Translations under genes and position numbers: made by a program | Part shown: positions 11,055 to 21,679 of the stretch, piece by piece | Layout: every line of letters begins with the position of its first letter | How positions within the stretch are numbered: the first letter of the stretch is position 1 | NCBI GenBank assembly: GCA_949152475.1 | Contig: OX424559.1 | Span: 16,895,809 to 16,959,808 of the forward strand | Direction of reading: 5' to 3' | DNA from: Terebella lapidaria | Taxonomy: Eukaryota > Annelida > Polychaeta > Terebellida > Terebellidae | Length of the DNA stretch: 64,000 bases | The notes under the pieces: model-generated | Databases searched by the model: none | What the model was told of the DNA's origin: nothing | What the model saw: the letters and a program-made list of their open reading frames with translations, nothing else

Positions 11055-11684
11055 CACTGCTCAAAACATTATAAAGATATTTTCCTAGATATGTGATTTA
11101 TATGACTCGCAATCAAGAAACTACGGGTGTGACACATATATTTATTATTACTGGATATTATAACAAATACGGATTAACGAAATGCAGTGCAAAAGTATTT
11201 GTGTGATAGAAATGGCCTGCTGAACACAACATGGTAACTAGTAGCCAAAAAAGGAGCCAATTAATGTCAATATTGGGTATGTGAACCCCTCTCTGCAATC
11301 ACTGCCTCTGTACTCGGATATCCCTGATAAAGTCGGGAAATCACAGACTGTGACACTCCATATCTTCGTGCAACATCACCTTGTGTAGCACCACCTCTCA
11401 GGCAACCAATAGCTTGCGATACATGAGTGGGCGGTGAGTTCATGTACAAGGCTTACTAGTAATTGAGCCAGGAATCTGAGCAAAAATTCACCAAACCATA
11501 TGTTTCATAACCCGGTGCTCATCAATGTTAATTGCTAACATTCATTGTTAAGTAATAACAACAGGAGATTATTTAATAGTTACTGTGTGAATAAAATACA
11601 TACCGGTAACTCCATGAATGGGGTTTAGCAATTCAAAAGGTAAATCCGTGAAAAAAAAATATCCTTATAATATTTTGAGCAGTG
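11055..11684 (-). mobile_element. Internally deleted Tc1/mariner-type transposon, 630 bp
   Basis: Terminal inverted repeats of about 30 bases start CACTGCTCAAAA at both ends, with only two mismatches over 30, and are flanked by TA (11053-11054 and 11685-11686), the Tc1/mariner target. A remnant of the transposase DNA-binding domain lies inside on the minus strand. The catalytic DDE region is missing, so the copy cannot be autonomous. Confidence 0.8.
11267..11449 (-). pseudogene. Tc1-type transposase N-terminal helix-turn-helix remnant
   Basis: The 60-residue frame contains AIGCLRGGATQGDVARRYGV followed by SQSVISRLYQ, the homeodomain-like helix-turn-helix that begins Tc1-family transposases. 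A full enzyme is usually about 340 residues with a DDE catalytic domain. Here the frame leaves homology right after the first helix-turn-helix and stops, so most of the gene has been deleted between the inverted repeats. Confidence 0.7.
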
Positions 11685-12183
11685 TATGTTTTTTTTTTTT
11701 TTTAAATAAGGTCACTGGTCAAATTCAAAATCACGAGAAAATTCAGCATAATTGTGTTATTTCCTTTATGTCCACAAATGGTTGCTGAGTTGTAAATTAA
11801 ACAATAAGAAAATTATAGTACTACTATTAGTAGCAATTTTGTCCTGTGACCTTGAAAATGAAGTCCAAGGTCAAATTAGAGGCCATCAGAATATTTGGCA
11901 TACTAGTATATCATTTCCTGTATGTGCACAATTGATACCCAAGCAATATAGTCAAGCGAGACAGTAGCCATTTTATGCTCTGACCTAGAGTACAAGTTCA
12001 AGGGTCAAGTTAAAGGTTATGAGAATATTCAGCATATATCATTTCCTATATGTCCACAATTCACTGCTAAGCTGTGAATTAAATAATAAGAAAGATATTA
12101 GAAATTTTGTGCTCTGACCTTGAAAATGAAGTCAAAGGTCAAATTCAAGGTCACGACAATATTCAGCATAATCATTTCCTATA

Positions 12184-12388
12184 CTGTAAACGTACTAATT
12201 TTCGCGGTGGATTCATTTTGCGGATTTCGCAGTAATAGCAAAACCGCAAAATTAAATCGACCGCAAAAATTTGTCCATATGGGAGAACAAAGTAAAACGA
12301 AGTTAAAACCGCAAATTAAATCAACCGCAAAACGTCTGAGGTACAAAACCGCAAAATAAAATACCCGCAAAATTAAGTGAGTTTACAG
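12184..12388. mobile_element. 205-bp MITE with CTGTAAAC termini
   Basis: The element begins CTGTAAAC and ends GTTTACAG and is flanked by TA (12182-12183 and 12389-12390). The surrounding 134-bp satellite unit reads CCTATATGTC when the element and one TA are removed, which confirms a clean insertion. The interior has repeated ACCGCAAAATTAAAT-like words in both orientations. Related copies lie at 23291-23430 and 52119-52622. Confidence 0.8.
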
Positions 12389-13720
12389 TATGTCTACAAT
12401 TGATGGAGGAGATATTGGCCATTTTGTCCTGTGACCTTGATAATGAGGTCAAAGATCAAATTCAAGGTCACGAGAATATTTAGCATATATAATTTTCTAT
12501 ATATGGACACAATGAAAGTTGATTATAATTATTACTGACCAGAGTATCAGAGGCGTAGACACCATTTAATTATTGGTCCGGCCCTTGTGACACAGCACAT
12601 AGCGGTCTAGGGGTTCGGGGGGGGGGGGGGGTCTGGGGCGCCGTAAGCCCCCCGAGAAAAAAAAAGAAATCTACTCTCTGTACGGTGCTCTCTGGTGTAT
12701 GTCTAGGAGAGTAACCTTTGATTCTTAGACACTTTCGCAGCTGGTATCTTTTTTTGCATTTTCTAGGGAAAATCACGTTGAATATAAATAGTATTTACGC
12801 ATACAAACTGCATGGCAAATAATACTTTTTTTTGACACATAATAATCCCTCAGCATGGATTTAGCAAAAGATTATAGAATAGACAGATCGACACAAAATA
12901 GCCCTGCACTGGGCATGCAACCTAGACAAGGCGGACACTAATTTTTCCAAAGGAGGGGACAGTTGAGTAGACTAACGAATGCGAAAGGCGTGGGGTCTGG
13001 GGCCCGCATAGGGCCCCAGAAACCAACGACTTATAGATGCTCTGTGGTGAAATATGAAGCTCTCAGAGCTCGAAAATGTGTTGCTATCAAGCAGACACTT
13101 TTTAAAATTATTATCATACTTTCAAATCAACAATTTTTTCATATTCATTAAAAAGTGAAAAACAACTATCAAAAAATATTCACTGCTAGATACTCAACAT
13201 ATCAACAAGGGTGATGATTTTTCTATTGCCATACACTAAACTGGTACGCACATGACCAACCCGTTTCTGTGCATATCCTTCTTATATTCTTAAATATGCC
13301 GTTGATGTTCATGAATTCAATAGCCTTTCTCCAATTAAAAATATACAATTATTTTCAGGTTGATAATAATTGGCATGTATTTCTCCAAGTGAATATACCG
13401 GTATGTCAAAGTGGCATAAAGAACAACAAAATCTTATTCATAAGTAACTTCACCCGTTCACTCAATATGTCCCAGCTTGTTTCATTTTCCAACTTGATTT
13501 CACACTTTGTAATTCAATTGACAGAAGAATTAAGTTTGTGTTAGATTAATACAATAAGCAGGCGTAGGTTCTGGGCCCGCCTAGGGCCCCAGAAGCCAAC
13601 CACCTCTCGATGCGCGGTATCGAATTTTTAGGCTCTCAGAACTGGAAATGTGAAGAAATGTGAAGCGATTCCACGAGGGTGCTAAATAAAGATCCAGCAA
13701 AACACAGCTTGTGCAACGTA

Positions 13721-15255
13721 AAAATTAGCCCAAGGGCTAAGATAGGTTACCGGACAATACATCATCACTGGTCAAAATCAAAGCCACGAGAGTATTTAGC
13801 ATATATGGTTTCCTATATGCTCACAATTGATTACTAAGCTATAAATTCAATAATAAGAGAGATATTAGTCATTATGTCCCTAGACCTTGAAAATGAAATC
13901 AAAAGTCAAATTAAAGGTCTACAGAATATTCGGCATAAATCGGCATACATGCCCACAATTGAATGCCAAGCTGTAAAGTTGATATTAAACAAGATATTAA
14001 CCATTTTGTCCTGTGAGACCTTGAAAATGAAGTCAAAGGTCAAATTCAAGGTCACGTCAATATTCAGCATATATCATGTCATATATGTCCATAATTGATT
14101 CCTATGCTGTAAAGTCTATTATAAGCGAGATATTGGCCATTTCATGCTCTGACATTGAAAATGAGGTCAAAGGTCAAATTCAAGGTCTTGACAATTTTCA
14201 GCATATATCATTTCCTATATGTCAGCAATTGATTATTAAGCTCTAAAGTCGATTATAAGCGAGATATTGCCCATTTTATGCTCTGACATTGAAAATGAGG
14301 TCAAAGGTCAAATTCAAGGTCTTGACAATTTTCAGCATATATCATTTTCTATATGTCCACAATTGATTTTCAAGTTGTAAAGTCGATAATAAGCGAGATA
14401 TTAGCCATTTTGTGCTCTGACCTTGCAAATGAGGTCAAAGGTCAAATTCAAGGTCTTGACAATTTTCAGCATATATCATTTTCTATATGTCCACAATTGA
14501 TTCCTAAGCTGTAAAGTCGATAATAAGTGAGATATTAGCCATTTTGCCCTTTGACCTTGAAAATGAGGTCAGAGGTTAAATTCAAGGTCTTCAAAACATT
14601 CGGCATACATCATTTCCTATATGTTCAAAATTGATTCCTAAGCTGTAAAGTCGATGATAAGCGATATATTAGCCATTTTGTGCTATGACCTTGAAAATTT
14701 GATCAAAGGTCAAATTCAAAGTGGCGAGAATCTTTCGCATATATTATTTCCTATATGTCCACAATTGATTCCTAATCTCTGATCTCAATATTGGGTGAGA
14801 TATCAGGAAAAATGTTTCCCATTATAAAGCATAGGAGAATTTAACATGCAAAGTCCCGTTTGGGACCCCTCAAAAAAATCAAAATGGCTACCACACGCAG
14901 ACTGGCGATTCAAGAGCACCCAAACTTATGCACATCTCAGAGGTACATGAGGGAAATCTTTTGAGACAAAAATCTCAAAACAGATCAGACAGTTTTTCAG
15001 AAAATGGCTGCCAAAGTTCAAAATTGGCCATTTTTCGACAAAAATAGACGCCATTTTGGAAAAAATACGAAAATCAAAATTATAAAAAAATACCTCCCTT
15101 TCGAAATATTTTAGGCATTTTGTGCAAAATTTCGGGAAGATTTGATCGTAAACATTTAAGATATTAATGTTGACGGACGACGACGGACGACAGACGACGA
15201 CGGACGCAACGCCATGGCAATAGGTTATCGGACCAAAGGTCCGGTAACCTAAAAA
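13721..15255 (+). mobile_element. Hairpin-ended element with 134-bp tandem core (family B, copy 1, most complete)
   Basis: Left hairpin TTAGCCC-AA-GGGCTAA (13725-13740) is followed by GATAGGTTACCGGACAAT. Then come about eight 134-bp tandem units (13749-14830), a block with AAAATGGCTACCACACGCAG and AAAATGGCTGCCAAAG, a GACGGACGACGACGGACG stretch, and the right hairpin at 15221-15251 where TAGGTTATCGGACC pairs with GGTCCGGTAACCTA. It is non-coding. The order matches the other copies, so these borders define the element. Confidence 0.7.
13749..14830. repeat. 134-bp tandem repeat, about 8 units
   Basis: The mark GACCTTGAAAATGA (with small changes) starts at 13883, 14017, 14151, 14285, 14419, 14553 and 14687, exactly 134 bases apart each time. 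Each unit also has AGGTCAAATTCAAGGTC, a CATATATCATTTCCTATATG-like stretch and TGTCCACAATTGATT. Regular spacing with point divergence indicates an old array without much indel turnover. Confidence 0.85.
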
Positions 15256-15656
15256 GGAGCAAAATTAAAATATTTATGTCTACAAATAGATGATTTTGTC
15301 ACATGCACATAAGAAAATAATTAGCCTATATAATATATTCCGTATGCAAATTTACATGTGACAATTGAATATATTTCAGGGGGAAACAGTAACAAAAGAC
15401 ACATATACAAAAATCGAGCTAGATGCTATCACCAGGGTCCTGAAATTAAAGGGGCGCGCACCTCTTACACCCCTCCCCCTCAAAATCCACATTGCTACAC
15501 TTAGGTTATACCCAGAAGAAATAAGTAATGCTACTTCAATATTGTCAATAGCGATTACTAGTTTATTTCTCATGAATTAATGAAATATGCAAAAATAATC
15601 TCCAAATTATTGGTCCGGCCATGGCCGGAGTGGCCGGAGTGGTGTCTACGCCACTG

Positions 15657-18600
15657 CAGAGTATATATGCCTCACGGCCTCCCTCTCCCATGAACTCCCA
15701 ACAAGTTCTTTACAATTATTGCTGACCAGAATATATATGCCACACGGCCTCCCTCTCCCATGGACTCCCAACAAGTTCCTTATGATTATTGCTGACCAGA
15801 GTATATATGCCTCACGGCCTCTCTCTCCCATGGACTCCCAACAAGTTCCTTGCTGACCAGAGTATATGTGCCACACGGCCTCCCTCTCCCATGGACTCCC
15901 AACAAGTTCCTTGCTGACCAGAGTATATATGCCACACGGCCTCCCTCTCCCATGGACTCCCAACAAGTTCCTTATAATCATTGCTGACCAGAGTATATAT
16001 GTCACACGGCCTCCCTCTCCCATGGACTCCCAACAAGTTCTCTATAATCATTGCTGACCAGAGTATATATGCCACACGGTCTCCCTCTCCCATGGACTCC
16101 CAACAAGTTCCTTATAATTATTGCTGACCAGAGTATATATCCCTCACGGCCTCCCTCTCCCATGGACTCCCAACAAGTTCCTTATAATTATTGCTGACCA
16201 GAGTATATATGCCTCACGGCCTCCCTCTCCCATGGACTCCCAACAAGTTCCTTATAATTATTGCTGACCAGAGTATATATGCCACACGGCCTCCCTCTCC
16301 CATGGACTCTCAACAAGTTCCTTATAATTATTGCTGACCAGAGTATATATGCCACACGGCCTCCCTCTCCCATGGACTCCCAACAAGTTCCTTATAATTA
16401 TTGCTGACCAGAGTATATATGCCACACGGCCTCCCTCTCCCATGGACTCCCAACAAGTTCTCTATAATCATTGCTGACCAGAGTATATCCCTCACGGCCT
16501 CCCTCTCCCATGGACTCCCAACAAGTTCCTTATAATTATTGCTGACCAGAGTATACATGCCTCACGGCCTCCCTCTCCCATGGACTCCCAACAAGTTCCT
16601 TATAATTATTGCTGACCAGAGTATATATGCCACACGGCCTCCCTCTCCCATGGACTCCCAACAAGTTACTTATAATCATTGCTGACCAGAGTATATATGC
16701 CACACGGCCTCCCTCTCCCATGGACTCCCAACAAGTTCCTTATAATCATTGCTGACCAGAGTATATATGCCACGCGGACTCCCTCTCCCATGAACTCCCA
16801 ACAAGTTCATTATAATTATTGCTGACCAGAGTATATATGCCACGCGGACTCCCTCTCCCATGGACTCCCAACAAGTTCCTAATAATCATTGCTGACCAGA
16901 GTATATATGCCACACAGTCTCCCTCTCCCATGGACTCCCAACAAGTTCCTTGCTGACCAGAGTATATATGCCACACGGCCTCCCTCTCCCATGGACTCCC
17001 AACAAGTTCTCTATAATTATTGCTGACCAGAGTATATATGCCACGCGGACTCCCTCTCCCATGGACTCCCAACAAGTTCCTAATAATCATTGATGACCAG
17101 AGTATATATGCCTCAGGGCCTTCCTCTCCCATGGACTCCCAACAAGTTCCTCATAGTTATTGCTGACCAGAGTATATATACCTCACGGCCTCCCTCTCCC
17201 ATGGACTCCCAACAAGTTCCTTATAATCATTGCTGACCAGAGTATATATGCCACACGGCCTCCCTCTCCCATGGACTCCCAACAAGTTCCTTATAATTAT
17301 TGCTGACCAGAGTATATATGCGACACGGCCTGCCTCTCACATGGACTCCCAACAAGTTCTCTATAATCATTGATGACCAGAGTATATATGCCACACGGCC
17401 TCCGTCTCCCATGGACTCCCAAGAAGTTACTTATAATCATTGCTGACCAGAGTATATATGCTACACGGCCTCCCTCTCCCATGGACTCCCAACAAGTTCC
17501 TTATAATCATTGCTGACCAGAGTATATGCTACACGGCCTCCCTCTCCCATGGACTCCCAACAAGTTCTCTATAATCATTGATGACCAGAGTATATATGCC
17601 ACACGGCCTCCCTCTCCCATGGACTCCCAAAAAGTTCCTTACAATTATTGCTGACCAGAGTATATATGCCTCACGGCCTCCCTCTCCCATAGACACCCAA
17701 CAAGTTCCTTATAATCATTGCTGACCAGAGTATATATGCCACACGGCCTCCCTCTCCCATGGACTCCCAACAAGTTCCTTATAATCATTGCTGACCAGAG
17801 TAGGCCTATATATGTCACACGGCCTCCCTCTCCCATGGACTCCCAACAAGTTCTTTATAATCATTGCTGACCAGAATATATATGCCACACGGCCTCCCTC
17901 TCCCATGGACTCCCAACAAGTTCCTTATAATCATTGCTGACCAGAGTATATATGCCTCACGGCCCCCTCTCCCATGGACTCCCAACAAGTTCCTTGCTGA
18001 CCAGAGTATATATGCCACACATCCTCCCTCTCCCATGGACTCCCAACAAGTTCCTTATAATCTTTGCTGACCAGAGTATATATGCCACACGGCCTCCCTC
18101 TCCCATGGACTCCCAAGTTCTCTATAATCATTGCTGACCAGAGTATATATGCCTCACGGCCTCCCTCTCCCATGGACTCCCAACAAGTTCTTTATAATCA
18201 TTGCTGACCAGAGTATATATGCCTCACGGCCTGCCTCTCCCATGGACTCCCAACAAGTTCTCTATAATCATTGCTGACTAGAGTATATATGCCACACGGT
18301 CTCCCTCTCCCATGGACTCCCAACAAGTTCCCTATAATCATTGCTGACCAGAGTATATATGCCTCACGGCCCCCTCTCCCATGGACTCCCAACAAGTTCC
18401 TTGCTGACCAGAGTATATATGCCACATGGCCTCCCTCTCCCATGGGCTCCCAACAAGTTCTCTATAATCATTGCTGACCAGAGTATATATGCCACACGGC
18501 CTCCCTCTCCCATGGACTCCCAACAAGTTCCTTATAATCATTGCTGACCAGAGTATATATGCCACACGGCCTCCCTCTCCCATGGACTCCCAACAAGTTC

Positions 18601-20325
18601 TTTTTAATCATTGCTGACCAGAGTATATATGCCACACGGCTTCCCTCTCCCATGGACTCCCAACAAGTTCCTCATAGTTATTGCTGACCAGAGTATATAT
18701 GCCACACGGCCTCCCTCTCCCATGGACTCCCAACAAGTTCCTTATAATCATTGCTGACCAGAGTATATATGCCACACGGCCTCCCTCTCCCATGGACTCC
18801 CAACAAGTTCCTTATAATTATTGCTGACCAGAGTATATATGCCACACGGCCTGCCTCTCACATGGACTCCCAACAAGTTCTCTATAATCATTGATGACCA
18901 GAGTATATATGCCACACGGCCTCCCTCTCCCATGGACTCCCAAGAAGTTACTTATAATCATTGCTGACCAGAGTATATATGCTACACGGCCTCCCTCTCC
19001 CATGGACTCCCAACAAGTTCCTTATAATCATTGCTGACCAGAGTATATGCTACACGGCCTCCCTCTCCCATGGACTCCCAACAAGTTCTCTATAATCATT
19101 GATGACCAGAGTATATATGCCACACGGCCTCCCTCTCCCATGGACTCCCAAGAAGTTACTTATAATCATTGCTGACCAGAGTATATATGCTACACGGCCT
19201 CCCTCTCCCATGGACTCTCAACAAGTTCCTTATAATTATTGCTGACCAGAGTATATATGCCACACGGCCTCCCTCTCCCATGGACTCTCAACAAGTTCTC
19301 TATAATCATTGATGAGCAGAGTATATATGACACACGGCCTCCCTCTCCCATGGACTCCCAACAAATTCCTTATAATTATTGCTGACCAGAGTATATATGC
19401 CACACGGCCTCCCTCTCCCATGGACTCCCAACAAGTTCATCATAATTATTACTGACCAGAGTATATATGCCACACGGCCTCCCTCTCCCATGGACTCTCA
19501 ACAAGTTCTCTATAATCATTGATGAGCAGAGTATATATGACACACGGCCTCCCTCTCCCATGGACTCCCAACAAATTCCTTATAATTATTGCTGACCAGA
19601 GTATATATGCCACACGGCCTCCCTCTCCCATGGACTCCCAACAAGTTCATCATAATTATTGCTGACCAGAGTATATATGCCACACGGCCTCCCTCTCCCA
19701 TGGACTCTCAACAAGTTCTCTATAATCATTGATGAGCAGAGTATATATGCCACACGGCCTCCCTCTCCCATGGACTCCCAACAAATTCCTTATAATTATT
19801 GCTGACCAGAGTATATATGCCACACGGCCTCCCTCTCCCATGGACTCCCAACAAGTTCATCATAATTATTACTGACCAGAGTATATATGCCACACGGCCT
19901 CCCTCTCCCATGGACTCTCAACAAGTTCTCTATAATCATTGATGAGCAGAGTATATATGCCACACGGCCTCCCTCTCCCATGGACTCCCAACAAATTCCT
20001 TATAATTATTGCTGACCAGAGTATATATGCCACACGGCCTCCCTCTCCCATGGACTCCCAACAAGTTCATCATAATTATTACTGACCAGAGTATATATGC
20101 CACACGGCCTCCCTCTCCCATGGACTCCCAACAAGTTCCCTATAATCATTGCTGACCAGAGTATATATGCCACACGGCCTCCCTCTCCCATGGACTCCCA
20201 ACAAGTTCCCTATAATCATTGCTGACCAGAGTATATATGCTACAAGGCCTCTCTTTGCTCGGACTCCCAAGTTCCTTATATTTATTGCTGACCAGAGTAT
20301 ATATGCCTCACAGCCCCCCTCTCCC
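15657..20325. repeat. 70-bp minisatellite array, about 67 units
   Basis: The consensus unit is 70 bases and contains GACCAGAGTATATATGCC, ACACGGCCTCCCTCTCCC, ATGGACTCCCAACAAGTTC and CTTATAATCATTGCT. Variants lack the TATAATCAT part (units ending TTCCTTGCTGACC), or differ by ACGC/ACAC and ATTATT/ATCATT. The array's left edge is really near 12511-12547, separated from the rest by the hAT-like insertion. Frames of about 61 codons recur on the minus strand only because 70 is not a multiple of 3 and stops recur every third unit. I see no sign of coding function. Confidence 0.95.
19236..20110. repeat. Higher-order repeat inside the minisatellite: 210-bp trimers
   Basis: Three unit variants follow each other in fixed order about four times: one with ACTCTCAACAAGTTCTCTA and GATGAGCAGAG, one with CCAACAAATTCC, one with CAAGTTCATCATAATTATT. 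Copies are nearly identical, so this end of the array was amplified most recently. A second, larger duplication relates about 17110-17530 to about 18655-19050 with an offset of 1521 bases. Confidence 0.8.
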
Positions 20326-21511
20326 ATAAACGTATGTCAAAATTATGTACTTGGTATTGTGTGTCAATATGAATTTCTATTTTTTCAAAAATAAATGTAT
20401 GTCAATTACGTGTGTGGTTGTTCGACGACTTCATTGAATTTTTGCACGAGGTCACATGACTTGTATAGGTGTAGATAATTATCCCAATATAGTGAGGAGA
20501 ACACGTGAGAGAGGATGGGAGAGTGAAGGCAGTGAGGCTATAGTGTGCTTTTACAGTGTGTATGGTTAATATGTGTATATGTACAAGTTATGATGTTATC
20601 GGTAGATCTATGGAAAGTAAAACATCAAATCTCAGTAGAATTGGTTCTTTATCACAGCATGTAGAATCTATTTGGCACAGAAGAAAAATCACAGACAAAA
20701 ACAAAATACAATATTCATAGAAGATGAGATTGGCAACTGGAAATGAAATCTCATTTACCATAAAGTAAGAACCGTCGTTCTTGTAGCTTAGCCGTACGTC
20801 TCAATAAGATTATAGACCAAGGTGGCCATTAGGCAAACGCACCAATGGGCGACGAAAGAAAAACCACGACAACAGCTCACCAGACAGTATCCACAACAGT
20901 TAGTATTCATCAATCATTGTATTCCTAATTTCTTACGTATACTGATATAAAATAGGTATCATTCAAATATGACACAATATCATCATACATGTACAGCCTA
21001 AAATATTAGACAACTGAATATCTTTTTGGCACACTTGAATAATACAGACATTCATATATGATACAATTCCTAATTTTGCATCATACACACGTAAATGCTA
21101 TCTACATTGAAACCAACCCCCTCAGACTAATTTGTGTTACTTCAAAATATATCTATACATGTATCATAGGTATTCATGCACCAAACTTGGTGAAGATATA
21201 GCTATTCTAGTGACTGTCCAGTCTCCCCCACTTGCAGACTTATACCAGGCTTTTCATGGATCTTCCCCTCAATGGAACATACATAAACTCGCATCTGAAC
21301 CTTGATCAGTATATATGGATTTCGAAACTGATCTACTCGTGCGTTGAAGTCTGCAGTTTTGCGTGTATGTCCCCATTTATGAAAGAGTATTCATATTTGC
21401 AGGGATACATTTTCATCGGTGCACAAAATTGATTCCCCTAAGCAGAGTTTAGTAGTATATATATGGCTGTTTTGTCGACTATTCACCCCCCCCCCCCCCT
21501 CGACAGTGACT
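20326..21511. other. Flank between minisatellite and WD40 gene 3' end
   Basis: AT-rich sequence with no gene. A short stretch near 20785-20890 starts TGTAGCTTAGCCG and ends with AAAAACCACGACAACAGCTC, resembling the ends of the family B element at 7718, so it is probably a heavily deleted copy. The WD40 transcript must end here on the minus strand, but I found no AATAAA on that strand close to the stop. A poly-C run lies near 21487. Confidence 0.45.
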
Positions 21512-21679
21512 TTATGGCTGTTCCATCAATTGTTCACTCTCCCTCACATCTAGCGAGGACTTCGAATTCATTTCTTCCAATCTCAAGTCAGGTTTGTCCT
21601 TGGAGTTTTTACGTTTCTTCTTTGGAAGTTTCCACGCATTCCACACTCGAATTGTTTTATCCCAGGAACTTGACACATA
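21512..21679 (-). CDS. WD40 gene last coding exon
   Basis: It starts after TTTTGCAG and encodes the end of the last WD repeat (SSSWDKTIRVWNAW) and a 40-residue basic then acidic tail, with KLPKKKRKNSKDK as a candidate nuclear signal. The stop codon is at 21512-21514. SWDKTIRVW is a textbook WD repeat C-terminus and made the exon easy to place. Confidence 0.85.
   Translation of the reverse strand, partial: YVSSSWDKTIRVWNAWKLPKKKRKNSKDKPDLRLEEMNSKSSLDVRESEQLMEQP

Larger units (their letters stand above)
11011..12510 (+). mobile_element. Hairpin-ended element (family B, copy 4), right end missing, with two insertions
   Basis: It starts with the hairpin ATAGCC-CAAA-GGCTAT at 11015-11030 followed by GGTTACCGGACAATA, as in the copy at 13721. 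The Tc1-type element at 11055-11684 interrupts it 15-20 bases later. Beyond that the 134-bp tandem units resume: the mark GACCTTGAAAATGA recurs at 11848, 11982 (diverged) and 12116, spaced exactly 134. The 205-bp MITE at 12184 interrupts the next unit. The expected right hairpin is absent: at about 12511 the sequence changes to the 70-bp minisatellite. Confidence 0.6.
12548..15656. mobile_element. hAT-like non-autonomous transposon, 3.1 kb, with 8-bp target duplication
   Basis: The left end reads CAGAGGCGTAGACACCA and the right end, reverse complemented, reads CAGTGGCGTAGACACCA, one mismatch in 17. Both sides are flanked by the identical octamer CAGAGTAT (12540-12547 and 15657-15664). An 8-bp duplication plus CAG-GGCG termini are hallmarks of the hAT superfamily. 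The octamer is part of the 70-bp minisatellite unit, so the element landed inside that array. The interior has no transposase frame. It contains two related blocks with TCTGGGGCCCGC and TAGGGCCCCAGAA (near 12990 and 13570), a poly-G run near 12612, and the family B element at 13721-15255 as a nested insertion. Confidence 0.8.

Noticed and set aside
15657-20325. CRISPR array
   Set aside because: Units are contiguous 70-mers without unique spacers, and the window is eukaryotic.
15646-20327. Dozens of minus-strand frames of about 61 codons starting MGEGGRVAYILWSA
   Set aside because: They are phase-shifted readings of the 70-bp minisatellite; 70 is not divisible by 3 and stops recur every third unit. 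No start context, splice site or conservation.
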